Shown: one piece after another, positions 7,279 to 16,031 of the stretch | How the letters are laid out: each line of letters starts with the position of its first letter | Numbering within the stretch: the first letter of the stretch is position 1 | IMG/VR virus record: IMGVR_UViG_3300032084_001411 | Span: 1-64,000 of that record | Length of the DNA stretch: 64,000 nucleotides | Reading direction: 5' to 3' (one strand) | DNA from: a virus | The notes under the pieces: generated by a model | Told to the model about the DNA's origin: nothing | Seen by the model: the letters and a program-made list of their open reading frames with translations, nothing else | Database searches by the model: none | Translations under genes and position numbers: made by a program

Positions 7279-10106
7279 TGCCAAGTAAATATACTAACCT
7301 ATCCTGTCCTTTATGTGATAGTTCTGATGCGGGAGCTATCTATCAAAACATAGACGAGAAATCCGGGGAACCTTTTTTCATGTTTCGGTGTATGAGCGGT
7401 AATCACGCTGACCACCCCAATAATATAAGAATTGAAGACGCTGACAACTATGAAGAGGAAATTATGAACCCTAAAGGTATTCAAAAGCAACCTTCTGAAC
7501 CTAGAATGGAGTCTATTGGCTTACTAAATACAGGTAAGTACGAGGACTTAGATAATTCTGATGACCCTTGGGGTTATAGAGGATTAACTGCTGAAACTCT
7601 AGAATATTACGGAGTTAGTGTTGCTGAGGATGTTGCTTTAACCAGAAATAGGAAAGTTATTGAACAACGTATGGCCGACAACCTCTCTACTCGCGGGAAA
7701 GGACTGGTATTTCCTTATTATTCTAGCGTTGACAACACTTTAATATGTCAAAAAGTACGTACTGCTGTAGACCGTAAAGGAGCTTGGTATAAAGCTGATA
7801 GCACTAGTGTTAGCATGGCGGGTTTCTTTGGGCAGAATCTGTTTAACGCTAATGTTCTAAACGAGATTGCAGTGACTTTTGGAGAGATGGACGCTATGGC
7901 TGTTCACCAAATGGTAGGTGTGCCAACAGTCAGTGTTTCTAATGGGGACCAAGCCGCTCAAGGACAATTTAGGAACGAGTATTCTTGGCTGTCTAAATTT
8001 GATAGAATTATTCTCATACCTGACAATGATGAGTCTTGTCGGTCTATCGTCCCTCTTCTAGGCGCTGTATTTCCGCGTAAGATTCGAGTAGTTGAATTAA
8101 CTAAATATAAAGACCCATGTGAATATTTGATTAACAAGGAGAGGCAGTTATTTGCAGAAGAATTTTATGCTGCTCAACCGTATTCCCCTGAAAAGATTAT
8201 TAACTTATACTCACTTAAAAAGTTGATTTTTGAGGACCCGCCTGAACCTCTAGCGGACTACCCTTGGGAAGGTGTGAATAAAAAGACAGGTGGAATTTGG
8301 GCGGGGGACCTTGTGGTTTTAAAAGCCTTCCCAAAAGTAGGTAAATGCTTCGGCAAGGACACCCCTGTTCTTATGTGGGACGGTTCTGTTAAAAAGGTGC
8401 AAGATGTTAAGGAAGGCGATTTGTTGATGGGTGATGATTCTACCCCTAGAGAAGTAAAATCTTTAGCTAGAGGTAGAGAAAATCTTTATAAAGTTAAACA
8501 GAATAAACGTATGGATTATGTAGTTAATGAGTCCCATATAATGTCTGTAATGAAAACAGGTTCGTATGAAACTAAAGATGTTCCGCTATTAGAATACTTA
8601 GAAATGCCTCAAAGAGAAAGATGGAAAGGATACGCGGCCCCTGTCTTCAAACAAGATATTGAGGATACTGAAAGACCCAATCTATCTTGGGACGCGCAGG
8701 TATTGGGCTTGTGGTTGGGCGATGGTACGTCTTTAGAACCTAGCTTTACTACTACTGATGACGAGATAGTTGATTATCTACAAGAGTATGCGCAATCTCG
8801 GGGCATGGAATTCGGCTATAGAAACGGCCCTGACGATATTATATACCGTTTTAAATCAGGTGAGGCGGGAAATAACTACTTCTTAAACTTGCTTAAAAGA
8901 CTTGAACTTTTGGGGGATAAACATATACCAGATGAAGTTTATTTCTGGCCTGATTCCGCTCGTTTAAGTTTACTAGCTGGCCTATTAGACTCTGACGGAC
9001 ATTTAATTAAAAATATCGACGGGGATATAACTTGTGTAGAAATTGTTCAGAAAAACAAATACCTAGCAAAAGGTATAGTGAAGTTAGCACAGTTCTGTGG
9101 TTTTCGAGCTTCCATGTATCAAACTGAAAAATCATGCACATACAAAGGGGAAAAGCGCACTGGTACTTACTACCGTATATTTATTAATGGAGACTTACAC
9201 AAAATTAATGGCGTTCTACCTCATAAACAAACATACGGGTTTAGAAATAAACGTAACCCCCTTATAACTGGTATAGAAGTAGAGGCTATTGGTATCGGGG
9301 ATTACTATGGGTTTGTTTTAGATGGTAACCACAGGTTTTTACTTTCTGACTGTACTGTAGTCCATAACACCACTGTTAGTTCTGAAATTGTTTATCATCT
9401 AAATAAGACAACAGACTACCCTATCGGTCTTATCTTTTTAGAAGAAACTCAAAGAGACTTGATTGTTAGATTTGCTACTATGGAACTTAATAAGAACTTA
9501 CAGGTGAGTGGTATATTTAGGGATACTGACCCTTCTGAAATTGAAAAAGCTATTGATGTAACCCTTAGCAGTGAGAAAATTACTTTACTAGACCATTTTG
9601 GGTCTTGCTCTTCTGATTTCCTAGAAGAGAAAATTAAAGAGTTTGTCTTAGCTAAAGGGTGCCAATTCATCTTTTTCGACCACATATCTATGGCCATTAC
9701 CGACGATACTAACAAGGACGAGAGACTTGCTTTAGATAGACTTGTGGCCTCTATTAAAGCCTTAACAGTCGGGATAACAGACTCTATTACAATTCCAGAT
9801 GAAGAGAACGGGGGCACTAAACAAGAGCAGATTACACGCCAACCTACAGTGTTCATGGTTACCCATGTTAACGACGATGGTAAGCCTAGAGGTTCCCGCG
9901 CTCCGATTCAAATGTGTAATACAATGATTTCTTTGGAAAGGGATAAGAACGCATCGGACGATAATAGCCGCAACACTCTGAAGCTTTTTGTGGAAGAGAA
10001 TCGTAGGTTCGGGGATACGGGGTTGGCCAGTGTCCTATCTTATAGCCCCTCTACTGGCCGCTTAAATGAAGTCCCATTAGAAAATGAAGGGGAAAGACAT
10101 GACTAA
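7278..10106 (+). CDS. Replicative helicase-primase (T7 gp4/Twinkle-like) interrupted by an intein
   Basis: 942 residues as encoded, about 601 after splicing. The N-terminus has a zinc-ribbon-like start (CPLCD near residue 10). A TOPRIM-type region follows with FGEMDAMA and ILIPDNDES. The SF4/RecA-like helicase core has its Walker A motif (PKVGK/TT) split by a 341-residue intein. After the intein come FLEETQRDLI, the Walker B-like strand FIFFDHIS and the THVNDDGKPRGS motif. The spliced protein would unwind DNA 5'-3' ahead of the family A polymerase encoded next. Priming activity is uncertain because the zinc motif is not fully typical. The gene overlaps the polymerase start. Confidence 0.9.
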   Translation: MPSKYTNLSCPLCDSSDAGAIYQNIDEKSGEPFFMFRCMSGNHADHPNNIRIEDADNYEEEIMNPKGIQKQPSEPRMESIGLLNTGKYEDLDNSDDPWGYRGLTAETLEYYGVSVAEDVALTRNRKVIEQRMADNLSTRGKGLVFPYYSSVDNTLICQKVRTAVDRKGAWYKADSTSVSMAGFFGQNLFNANVLNEIAVTFGEMDAMAVHQMVGVPTVSVSNGDQAAQGQFRNEYSWLSKFDRIILIPDNDESCRSIVPLLGAVFPRKIRVVELTKYKDPCEYLINKERQLFAEEFYAAQPYSPEKIINLYSLKKLIFEDPPEPLADYPWEGVNKKTGGIWAGDLVVLKAFPKVGKCFGKDTPVLMWDGSVKKVQDVKEGDLLMGDDSTPREVKSLARGRENLYKVKQNKRMDYVVNESHIMSVMKTGSYETKDVPLLEYLEMPQRERWKGYAAPVFKQDIEDTERPNLSWDAQVLGLWLGDGTSLEPSFTTTDDEIVDYLQEYAQSRGMEFGYRNGPDDIIYRFKSGEAGNNYFLNLLKRLELLGDKHIPDEVYFWPDSARLSLLAGLLDSDGHLIKNIDGDITCVEIVQKNKYLAKGIVKLAQFCGFRASMYQTEKSCTYKGEKRTGTYYRIFINGDLHKINGVLPHKQTYGFRNKRNPLITGIEVEAIGIGDYYGFVLDGNHRFLLSDCTVVHNTTVSSEIVYHLNKTTDYPIGLIFLEETQRDLIVRFATMELNKNLQVSGIFRDTDPSEIEKAIDVTLSSEKITLLDHFGSCSSDFLEEKIKEFVLAKGCQFIFFDHISMAITDDTNKDERLALDRLVASIKALTVGITDSITIPDEENGGTKQEQITRQPTVFMVTHVNDDGKPRGSRAPIQMCNTMISLERDKNASDDNSRNTLKLFVEENRRFGDTGLASVLSYSPSTGRLNEVPLENEGERHD
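8346..9368 (+). mobile_element. Intein with LAGLIDADG endonuclease in helicase P-loop
   Basis: 341 residues, starting Cys (CFGKDTPVLMWDG, block A) and ending VVHN before an extein Thr. The block B position has NESH instead of the usual TxxH. Two LAGLIDADG helices are visible (VLGLWLGDG and LLAGLLDSDGH), so an in-frame homing endonuclease is present. Block F is GDYYGFVLDGNHRFLLSD. Insertion is exactly between Lys and Thr of the Walker A motif, so the helicase is inactive until splicing. Block A Cys and terminal His-Asn are intact, so splicing should work. Confidence 0.93.
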
Positions 10107-13100
10107 CACGATATTTATAGACTTTGAAACTAGAAGTAAATGTGATATTACAAAAGCAGGTGCTTGGCGGTATTCTCAAGACCCAACTACTGATGTGATG
10201 TGCATGGCGTACGCTATTGATGATGGGCCTGCGCAATTATGGGTTCCTTCTCATTTTGACCTACCCGCTGATTATGAAGAAACTCGAACTAAAGACTTAC
10301 ACCATAAAATTAACCTAGCTGAAAAACGTAAAGAAAAATACAGTAAAGAACAGGGCAAAGATGAGTTATACGAGAAAGCTGTGGAGGAAATTAAATTCTT
10401 TAAATCTTTGTTAGACGATAATGGGGAATTTAAACTCTCTTTTACCTACCACACAGATGTCCCCGCTTTTATAACAGATAGAAAAGTATTTGAAGACGTT
10501 GGGGGGTTGTTAGAAGCCCATAACGCTTCATTCGAACAAGCTATATGGGCGAACGTACTCGTACCTAAATATGGAGCTTTTGAGGCCCCTCCTATTATTT
10601 GGAGAGACTCTATGGCTATGTGTGCCGCCCACAACATCCCTCTTTCTTTGGAGAAGGCTGGTGCGGCTTTGAATGTAGATAAACAGAAAGACTTAGAAGG
10701 TAAGAGGGTTATGTTACAACTTTCTCAACCACGTAAACCTTCTGCGTCTAACCCAAAAGAATGGTGGGAACCAACTGAGGCTGCTGATAAATTTGAAACC
10801 GTATTTATGTATTGTATGGATGATGTGGAGACAGAGCGGGCTATTGGTAAGGCATTAAACCCGCTTACAAAGAAAGAACAGTGGGTTTGGCTACTAGACC
10901 AAATGGTTAACCAACGCGGTGTACAAATAGACGTAGACTTAGTATATCGTTGCCTAGACATTATTAAAGAGCATACAGAAGCGGGGAAGAGACGGATAAC
11001 TGAACTTACTAACGGTGAAGTAACAAATGTTTCATTAGTAGCTAAATTAAAAGACTGGGTTATTAGTCAAGGTGTGAAAGTTGAGGATATGACAAAAGCT
11101 TCGGTAGAGGCTCTTTTAGCCGATAAAGACACTCCCGAAAATGTTCGAGAAGCTATGCTTATCCGGCAATCTCTTTCTAAAGCTAGTACTAAAAAACTAG
11201 ACACAATGCTATTTGCCAAGGCTATAAACGATAATCGTATTCGGTACACTCTTTTATATCATGGAGCATCCACAGGAAGATGGGCTGGGAGGCTTATCCA
11301 AGTACAAAACTTTCCTAGAGGTTCTATAAAAGATATAGACCAAGCAGTTCAAGACTTATTTGATTTAAGTTTAGAAGAACTGCAAGATAAGTACGGAGAT
11401 GTGATGGAAGTCATTTCTTCTTGTCTTAGAGCTATGATTGTACCCGACAAAGGACATGATTTTATTGTTGCTGACTACGGAGCTATTGAAGCTAGGGTCG
11501 TTATGTGGTATGCAGACGAGCAGGATGCTCTACAAAAGTTTCGAGATGGTGTCGATTTGTATAAAGATATGGCGGGCTATGTATACGATAAACCTTTAGA
11601 GGAAGTCGATGATAGTGAAGAACGTCAATTAGGTAAAAGCATAATTCTCGGTTGTTTCGAAGAGGATACTCCAGTCTTGACAAATAGCGGCGTGAAGCGT
11701 ATTATAGACGTTCATGATACGGATTTGTTATGGGATGGAATTGAATGGGTAAAACACCAAGGACTACAATACCAAGGAATAAAAGAGACGAAGAGGACTT
11801 ACGGAATAGGCGCAACTCTGGACCACGAGATTCTAGTGGACGGTACGTGGCAGGAGTGGAACGAGGTAACTACAAACCCTTCCCTTTTCCAGAAGGCGCT
11901 CAATTTGGAGAACTTACCGTCGAGCGCTGGGAACGAAAATACGATAAACGAGGACGCTCTCAAGGCTTCCACCCTCTCTGTTATTGTTCCTGTGGCAGAC
12001 GAACTCATATTGATAGGCACTCCCTTAAATCAGGAAGAACACGCAGATGCAATGTCTGCGCTAAGAAAAAGAGTTCAGCGACCCGGAAAAAATATATTGG
12101 ATATGCATCGATTGTACCCGATGACCGACATAGGGAAAGACTGCTTAATAGAATCAGTGCTTGCATCAGCCGATGCCATGTCGAAAGTAACACCTATTAC
12201 GAACATTATGGAGGGAGGGGAATTAGAGTCCAACCTGAATGGCGTAGAGACAGAAAATTATTCTTGGAGTATCTTATCACTTTGGAAGGATGGGACAAAC
12301 CCTTCCTTGAACTGGACAGAATTGATGTCAACCGTGGATATGAGGAAGGAAATTTACGCTTCTGCACTCGTAGCGAAAACATGTCAAATCGAAGAAGGGT
12401 GTCTGACCTCCAAAAACAAATCAATGAACTCGAAGCAGAGGTCGAGCGTTTACGACATTATGAACGCCGGGCCAAGGAATAGATTCACTATTATCACTAA
12501 CCACGGCCCTATTATCGTTCATAATTGCGGGTTTGGAATGGGGGCTAATAAATTCCAGATGACAACTGAGAGCCAAGGGCTACAACTCGATGAGAAGATG
12601 GCTGCTGCTGCGGTTAAAGCTTATAGAGAGAAATATTCTGGCGTACCCCAATTCTGGAGAAATACAGAGAAGGCGGCTATTGACGCGGTTAAGACTAGAG
12701 AACCTCAAGAAACTAACAAAACTACGTGGGTTTTTAACGAAGAAACTAACTTTCTAGAATGTCTACTCCCTTCCGGGCGGTCTCTATATTATTATAACCC
12801 TAAGATTAAAATAGGTTGGGCAGTTAAGTGGATTGACAGTAAAAAGAAGTTTCATTACGATAAATACGATTCTAAAGATGAAGCTTTACTCGCTCTAAGT
12901 GGGCGTAAAGATGACCCACTTTGTACTCGCATAGTTGATAATGACATACATGAAGATGAATCTTTGACCCATATGGGGGTCAACAGCGTTACTAAACAGT
13001 TTCAACGGCAGGAAACTTACGGCGGGAAGCTTGTGGAGAATGTCGTACAAGCTACTGCCAGAGATTGTATGGTCGAAGGTATGTTTAGAACAGAAAAAAA

Positions 13101-13266
13101 TAAATACTTGACAATTATGACAATTCATGATGAAATAGTATCTGAAGTTCCAGAAGGACAAGGTTCTGTTGAGGAATTCGAGTCTTTATTAGCCCAAACC
13201 CCCGAATGGGCTGACGGTCTACCTTTGGTAGCCGAAGGATGGCGGGGAAAGAGATACCGTAAATAG
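10099..13266 (+). CDS. Family A DNA polymerase interrupted by an intein
   Basis: 1055 residues from the ATG at 10099 (GGGGAAAG upstream; an ATG at 10084 is in frame), about 764 after splicing. The N-terminal 3'-5' exonuclease motif IFIDFETRS comes first, then EAHNASFEQAIW. Polymerase motif A is VADYGAIEARV, motif B (O-helix) is RQLGKSIILG/CGFGMG split by the intein, and motif C is MTIHDEIVSEVP. This is the replicative polymerase of T7/SIO1-type phages. Its start overlaps the helicase stop, and the SSB-like gene follows, forming a replication operon. Confidence 0.93.
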   Translation: MTNTIFIDFETRSKCDITKAGAWRYSQDPTTDVMCMAYAIDDGPAQLWVPSHFDLPADYEETRTKDLHHKINLAEKRKEKYSKEQGKDELYEKAVEEIKFFKSLLDDNGEFKLSFTYHTDVPAFITDRKVFEDVGGLLEAHNASFEQAIWANVLVPKYGAFEAPPIIWRDSMAMCAAHNIPLSLEKAGAALNVDKQKDLEGKRVMLQLSQPRKPSASNPKEWWEPTEAADKFETVFMYCMDDVETERAIGKALNPLTKKEQWVWLLDQMVNQRGVQIDVDLVYRCLDIIKEHTEAGKRRITELTNGEVTNVSLVAKLKDWVISQGVKVEDMTKASVEALLADKDTPENVREAMLIRQSLSKASTKKLDTMLFAKAINDNRIRYTLLYHGASTGRWAGRLIQVQNFPRGSIKDIDQAVQDLFDLSLEELQDKYGDVMEVISSCLRAMIVPDKGHDFIVADYGAIEARVVMWYADEQDALQKFRDGVDLYKDMAGYVYDKPLEEVDDSEERQLGKSIILGCFEEDTPVLTNSGVKRIIDVHDTDLLWDGIEWVKHQGLQYQGIKETKRTYGIGATLDHEILVDGTWQEWNEVTTNPSLFQKALNLENLPSSAGNENTINEDALKASTLSVIVPVADELILIGTPLNQEEHADAMSALRKRVQRPGKNILDMHRLYPMTDIGKDCLIESVLASADAMSKVTPITNIMEGGELESNLNGVETENYSWSILSLWKDGTNPSLNWTELMSTVDMRKEIYASALVAKTCQIEEGCLTSKNKSMNSKQRSSVYDIMNAGPRNRFTIITNHGPIIVHNCGFGMGANKFQMTTESQGLQLDEKMAAAAVKAYREKYSGVPQFWRNTEKAAIDAVKTREPQETNKTTWVFNEETNFLECLLPSGRSLYYYNPKIKIGWAVKWIDSKKKFHYDKYDSKDEALLALSGRKDDPLCTRIVDNDIHEDESLTHMGVNSVTKQFQRQETYGGKLVENVVQATARDCMVEGMFRTEKNKYLTIMTIHDEIVSEVPEGQGSVEEFESLLAQTPEWADGLPLVAEGWRGKRYRK
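11653..12525 (+). mobile_element. Intein in DNA polymerase motif B, lacking an in-frame LAGLIDADG domain
   Basis: 291 residues beginning CFEEDTPVLTNSG (block A) and ending GPIIVHN, followed by an extein Cys. Block B is ATLDHEILVDG with a proper T-x-x-H. Block F is SVYDIMNAGPRN. Between blocks B and F about 190 residues show no recognisable domain in this frame, only an open reading frame. The same DNA encodes an HNH-type endonuclease in another frame. Splicing residues Cys1, TxxH, His-Asn and +1 Cys are all intact. Insertion is inside the nucleotide-binding O-helix, a site where splicing is essential for viability. Confidence 0.9.
11745..12482 (+). CDS. HNH homing endonuclease encoded out of frame inside the polymerase intein
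   Basis: A 245-residue open frame shifted by -1/+2 relative to the intein. From about residue 50 it reads like a complete phage HNH endonuclease: EGAQFGELTVERW (50-62), a cysteine cluster C79/C81/C83 and C102/C105 for zinc, YGGRGIRVQPEW (155-166), LDRIDVNRGYEEGNLRF (190-206), the NRRR end of the domain, and a C-terminal coiled coil. The first 45 residues overlap intein block B and may not be translated; a GTG near residue 35-38 is an alternative start. No strong Shine-Dalgarno is seen. The coding part fits exactly between splicing blocks B and F. Confidence 0.8.
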   Translation: MGKTPRTTIPRNKRDEEDLRNRRNSGPRDSSGRYVAGVERGNYKPFPFPEGAQFGELTVERWERKYDKRGRSQGFHPLCYCSCGRRTHIDRHSLKSGRTRRCNVCAKKKSSATRKKYIGYASIVPDDRHRERLLNRISACISRCHVESNTYYEHYGGRGIRVQPEWRRDRKLFLEYLITLEGWDKPFLELDRIDVNRGYEEGNLRFCTRSENMSNRRRVSDLQKQINELEAEVERLRHYERRAKE

Positions 13267-13318
13267 CGGTGTCGAACAACTCAAATTAGAAGGACAATCC
13301 TGAAAGGAAACATTTAAT

Positions 13319-13987
13319 ATGACTACTTCTAATACTCAAAAGAAAGAGTACACCGGGGATAAACCGGACTTTTGTACTCTCCGTGGGGTTTCAATGTACG
13401 CTAAAGTATTTCAACCCTCTGCATATAATGAACAATATAACATCCCTGCTCGTTGGGAGGTGGATTTGTTGCTCACGAAAACAGAGGCAGAGAATGCTAA
13501 GAGTCGTGGATTGAACATCCGAGACGATAATGACCGTTACCGCGCTTTTCTAGAAGAAAACGACCTTGTATCTAAAGGTTTTGAAGGTGCGTTCATTAAA
13601 ATTAAAAAGCCAACTACCCGTAAAAAATGGGATGCAGAGGCAGGTGCTACAGTCAAAGACGCATCTGGCCAACCAGTTCTGGAAGCTGCCCCACGCCCAC
13701 GAGTAGTTGATTCTCAAGGGACTGAAATCCCTGAAGAAGCAGGTCTTTTGGTTGGTAATGGTTCTGAAGTCGAATTGACTTTCATAATCACTAAACCGAA
13801 AGCTGGTGGCCGTGAACAGTTTGGTAAGTTTGGTGGCCGTTTGGTAGAGACCAAGATTCTTGAATTGGTCGAGTATCAACGCCCTCAAGGTTCTTTCACT
13901 TTTAATAGTGAGAGTACAACTGAAGCTGAGAGTTATCAAGCTGATATGGCAGAGGATGAAATTCCCTTTTTGCCAGATGAGGAATAA
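13319..13987 (+). CDS. Single-stranded DNA-binding protein (T7 gp2.5-like)
   Basis: 222 residues. The body looks like an OB-fold with beta strands (WEVDLLLTKTEA, EVELTFIITKPK, GGRLVETKILELV). The last residues form the acidic tail typical of SSBs (MAEDEIPFLPDEE, with an aromatic inside). It lies directly after the polymerase gene and before a terminator-like hairpin. It would coat ssDNA and contact the helicase and polymerase through its tail. The assignment rests on context, tail and strand pattern rather than a unique motif. Confidence 0.75.
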   Translation: MTTSNTQKKEYTGDKPDFCTLRGVSMYAKVFQPSAYNEQYNIPARWEVDLLLTKTEAENAKSRGLNIRDDNDRYRAFLEENDLVSKGFEGAFIKIKKPTTRKKWDAEAGATVKDASGQPVLEAAPRPRVVDSQGTEIPEEAGLLVGNGSEVELTFIITKPKAGGREQFGKFGGRLVETKILELVEYQRPQGSFTFNSESTTEAESYQADMAEDEIPFLPDEE

Positions 13988-14052
13988 CACCCACCTCTGT
14001 AGTGCGGAAGCTAACTGCACTTAAAACAAAAGAATGCTGAGTCCGTTATGGG

Positions 14053-14088
14053 GCGGGGTACTTGTAGTAAGAAACCCCCGCATTTTTT
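14053..14088 (+). terminator. Rho-independent terminator after the SSB-like gene
   Basis: GCGGGG at 14053-14058 pairs with CCCCGC at 14076-14081 and is followed by a run of six T. It lies between the SSB-like gene and the exonuclease gene, so it may separate or attenuate two transcripts. Confidence 0.75.
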
Positions 14089-14107
14089 AAAGAAAGGAAT
14101 CGATATA

Positions 14108-15073
14108 ATGAGTTTTACATACGACCCAGATACCGCTAAAAAGAAAGGTTCTTTTACCTTTCAACAAACAGGGATTGACACCTTAGTAGATGATATCTAC
14201 GAGTACATGGGTGGTGGAGGCAAATTTCCTAAATTAGACGAAGATGCTGCTGAACAGCTTATGGAGATTCTCTCTCATATTGTCGTTGAAAGGCTTAAAG
14301 AACGAAGAAATGAAATTAAAAACTTTAATAACGACTCTAGTGGTTTTAAGCTTCGTATGTCCAATTACGGACAGCCTTCCAGAAAGCTTTGGTATGAGGC
14401 TAATGTCGGAACAGACCTTGGAGCGACTGACCCTAGAGCTTTTCTTAACTTTTTAATTGGGGATATCTGGGAAGGCGTTCTTCTTTTCATCGCTAAACAG
14501 ACTGGGCATGATGTCTCAATGGAGCAAGAAGAGGTAGAGTTAGACGGTCTTGTAGGTCATATGGATGCTGTTATTGACGGGTATCTCGTAGATGTAAAGT
14601 CTGCCTCTAAATATTCCTTTGAGCGCAAGTTCACCTCCGGGGCTATATTTGAGGGGGACGACCCTTTTGCCTATATACCTCAGATTAAAGCTTATGGTAA
14701 AGCCACAAATATGGATAAACAAGCTTGGTTAGTGGGTAATAAAGAGAACGGGATGCTCGCTACGGTTAAAGTGCCTGAGCATATTGAATTTGACGCTGTA
14801 GCTAAGTTACGAGAAGCACGTAAAGTTATTGCTATGTCTGCTCCACCAGAAGAGAAATGTTTCCAGCCTGTCCCACATAATAAAAGTGGAAATATGCAAC
14901 TTAATGGTAATTGTAAGTTCTGCGCCTTCAAAGAAAGGTGTTGGAAAGATGACGGGCTTAGGGCCTTTAAATACGCTACTGGCCCCGTATATCTAACACA
15001 TGTTGAGTCTGAACCTAAAGTTGAAGAAATTGATATCTACGGTACTTGGGAAGATAGTGAATATGCCGAATAG
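14108..15073 (+). CDS. RecB/Cas4-like PD-(D/E)XK exonuclease
   Basis: 321 residues from the ATG at 14108 with AAAGGA upstream. The nuclease core is visible: FLIGDIWEGVL, GLVGHMDAVIDGYLVDVKSAS (D...D-V-K) and a C-terminal cysteine cluster CKFCAFKERCW of the iron-sulfur or zinc type seen in Cas4/AddB-like enzymes. The enzyme probably degrades host DNA or processes recombination or packaging intermediates. The stop overlaps the resolvase-like gene by 11 bases, so the two nucleases are co-translated. Confidence 0.8.
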   Translation: MSFTYDPDTAKKKGSFTFQQTGIDTLVDDIYEYMGGGGKFPKLDEDAAEQLMEILSHIVVERLKERRNEIKNFNNDSSGFKLRMSNYGQPSRKLWYEANVGTDLGATDPRAFLNFLIGDIWEGVLLFIAKQTGHDVSMEQEEVELDGLVGHMDAVIDGYLVDVKSASKYSFERKFTSGAIFEGDDPFAYIPQIKAYGKATNMDKQAWLVGNKENGMLATVKVPEHIEFDAVAKLREARKVIAMSAPPEEKCFQPVPHNKSGNMQLNGNCKFCAFKERCWKDDGLRAFKYATGPVYLTHVESEPKVEEIDIYGTWEDSEYAE

Positions 15074-15401
15074 AAATAAACAAAGAGGGGACGAATTAGA
15101 AAGACAGGTTGTTAATTTCCTGAGAGACCAAGGGTACATCTGTGAAAGAACTCTTGAACGGGGGGCTAGGTCAGATGGTAGTCCTACTTGGGATATTGAT
15201 TTAGACATAGCAGGTCATAAACTTAAAATTGAATGTAAAAGAAAGAAAAGAGGGTTTCAATTTATCTATGATAGTCTAGGAGACAATGACATATTAATTC
15301 TTAAACAAGACCGAAATAATCCTTTATATGTTGTGTCAGAGACTTTGTTACTCGAACTTTTAGCTACATTTTATGAGGCGAAGAGATGGAGTGAATCATA
15401 A
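15063..15401 (+). CDS. Hjc-like Holliday junction resolvase / PD-(D/E)XK nuclease
   Basis: 112 residues from the ATG at 15063. The pattern GDELERQVVNFLRDQGY...RG...SPTWDIDLDIAGHKLKIECKRKKRG has the E...D-x-D...E-x-K arrangement of the archaeal Hjc-type resolvase fold. It overlaps the exonuclease gene. The likely role is to resolve branched DNA before packaging or during recombination-dependent replication. A general nicking nuclease cannot be excluded. Confidence 0.75.
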   Translation: MPNRNKQRGDELERQVVNFLRDQGYICERTLERGARSDGSPTWDIDLDIAGHKLKIECKRKKRGFQFIYDSLGDNDILILKQDRNNPLYVVSETLLLELLATFYEAKRWSES

Positions 15402-15404
15402 TAT

Positions 15405-15683
15405 ATGGAACATTATAAGTTCGTAGAAGGTGAAACAAAGCTTTGGAGAAGTCTAGTCGAGTTAATGCTCCACGACCTCGGTTCCAAAGACTTACAGATA
15501 CGGGAAGAAGCTGAAGAATGGTTGTGCCCGTTAAATAGAGACTTTCTATTTGTGTGTGATTTAGCGAGTTTAGACCCAGAAAAAATCTTAGAGTTTATAG
15601 AATCTAATAAATCTATTTTACAAAGTACTGATAATTTAAAGAAAAAAGTAAGGAGTTTGAAGAAGAAATATGGGGAAGAATAG
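15405..15683 (+). CDS. Hypothetical protein
   Basis: 92 residues, acidic and helical, with a basic C-terminal tail (KKKVRSLKKKYGEE). It contains REEAEEWLCPLNRDFLFVC, which resembles small phage proteins of unknown role. It overlaps the next gene by 14 bases. Confidence 0.55.
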   Translation: MEHYKFVEGETKLWRSLVELMLHDLGSKDLQIREEAEEWLCPLNRDFLFVCDLASLDPEKILEFIESNKSILQSTDNLKKKVRSLKKKYGEE

Positions 15684-15900
15684 CCCTACTGACTATACAA
15701 TGAACAAAGAAGCTGCTGAATCTCTCGCTAACGAGATACAAAAATTCTGGCATGACAAAGGCTGCAGCAGTGTTGAAGTGTGGGTAGAAACCATTCCTGT
15801 CTATAATAGAGGTGAAGAAAAACGAATTGCTACTCGATTTGAAATTAATTCAAACATCATTCAATCTTTGTCAAGTCTTGAAAACGACAATTATATATAG
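15670..15900 (+). CDS. Hypothetical protein
   Basis: 76 residues; an ATG at 15700 is an in-frame alternative start. A central strand-rich section (SVEVWVETIPVYN, RIATRFEINSN) suggests a small alpha/beta fold. No family is recognised. It is the last gene before the ribonucleotide reductase operon. Confidence 0.5.
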   Translation: MGKNSPTDYTMNKEAAESLANEIQKFWHDKGCSSVEVWVETIPVYNRGEEKRIATRFEINSNIIQSLSSLENDNYI

Positions 15901-15912
15901 TATATTAAAATA

Positions 15913-15986
15913 TTCCAACTCTGGCTTTCCTGAATTTCCACTTAGGACCGTTACGACTCAAATTGGGCGGCTGGAGTTGGATTTTT
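15913..15986 (+). terminator. Possible long-loop terminator or structured leader before nrdB
   Basis: TCCAACTC (15913-15920) is the exact reverse complement of GAGTTGGA (15974-15981), which is followed by five T. The loop of about 53 bases is long for a simple terminator, so a structured leader of the nrdB-nrdA transcript is also possible. Confidence 0.4.
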
Positions 15987-16031
15987 AACCCATAACCCAC
16001 AGGACAATAAGAAGAAAGGACCGGGAGCGCA

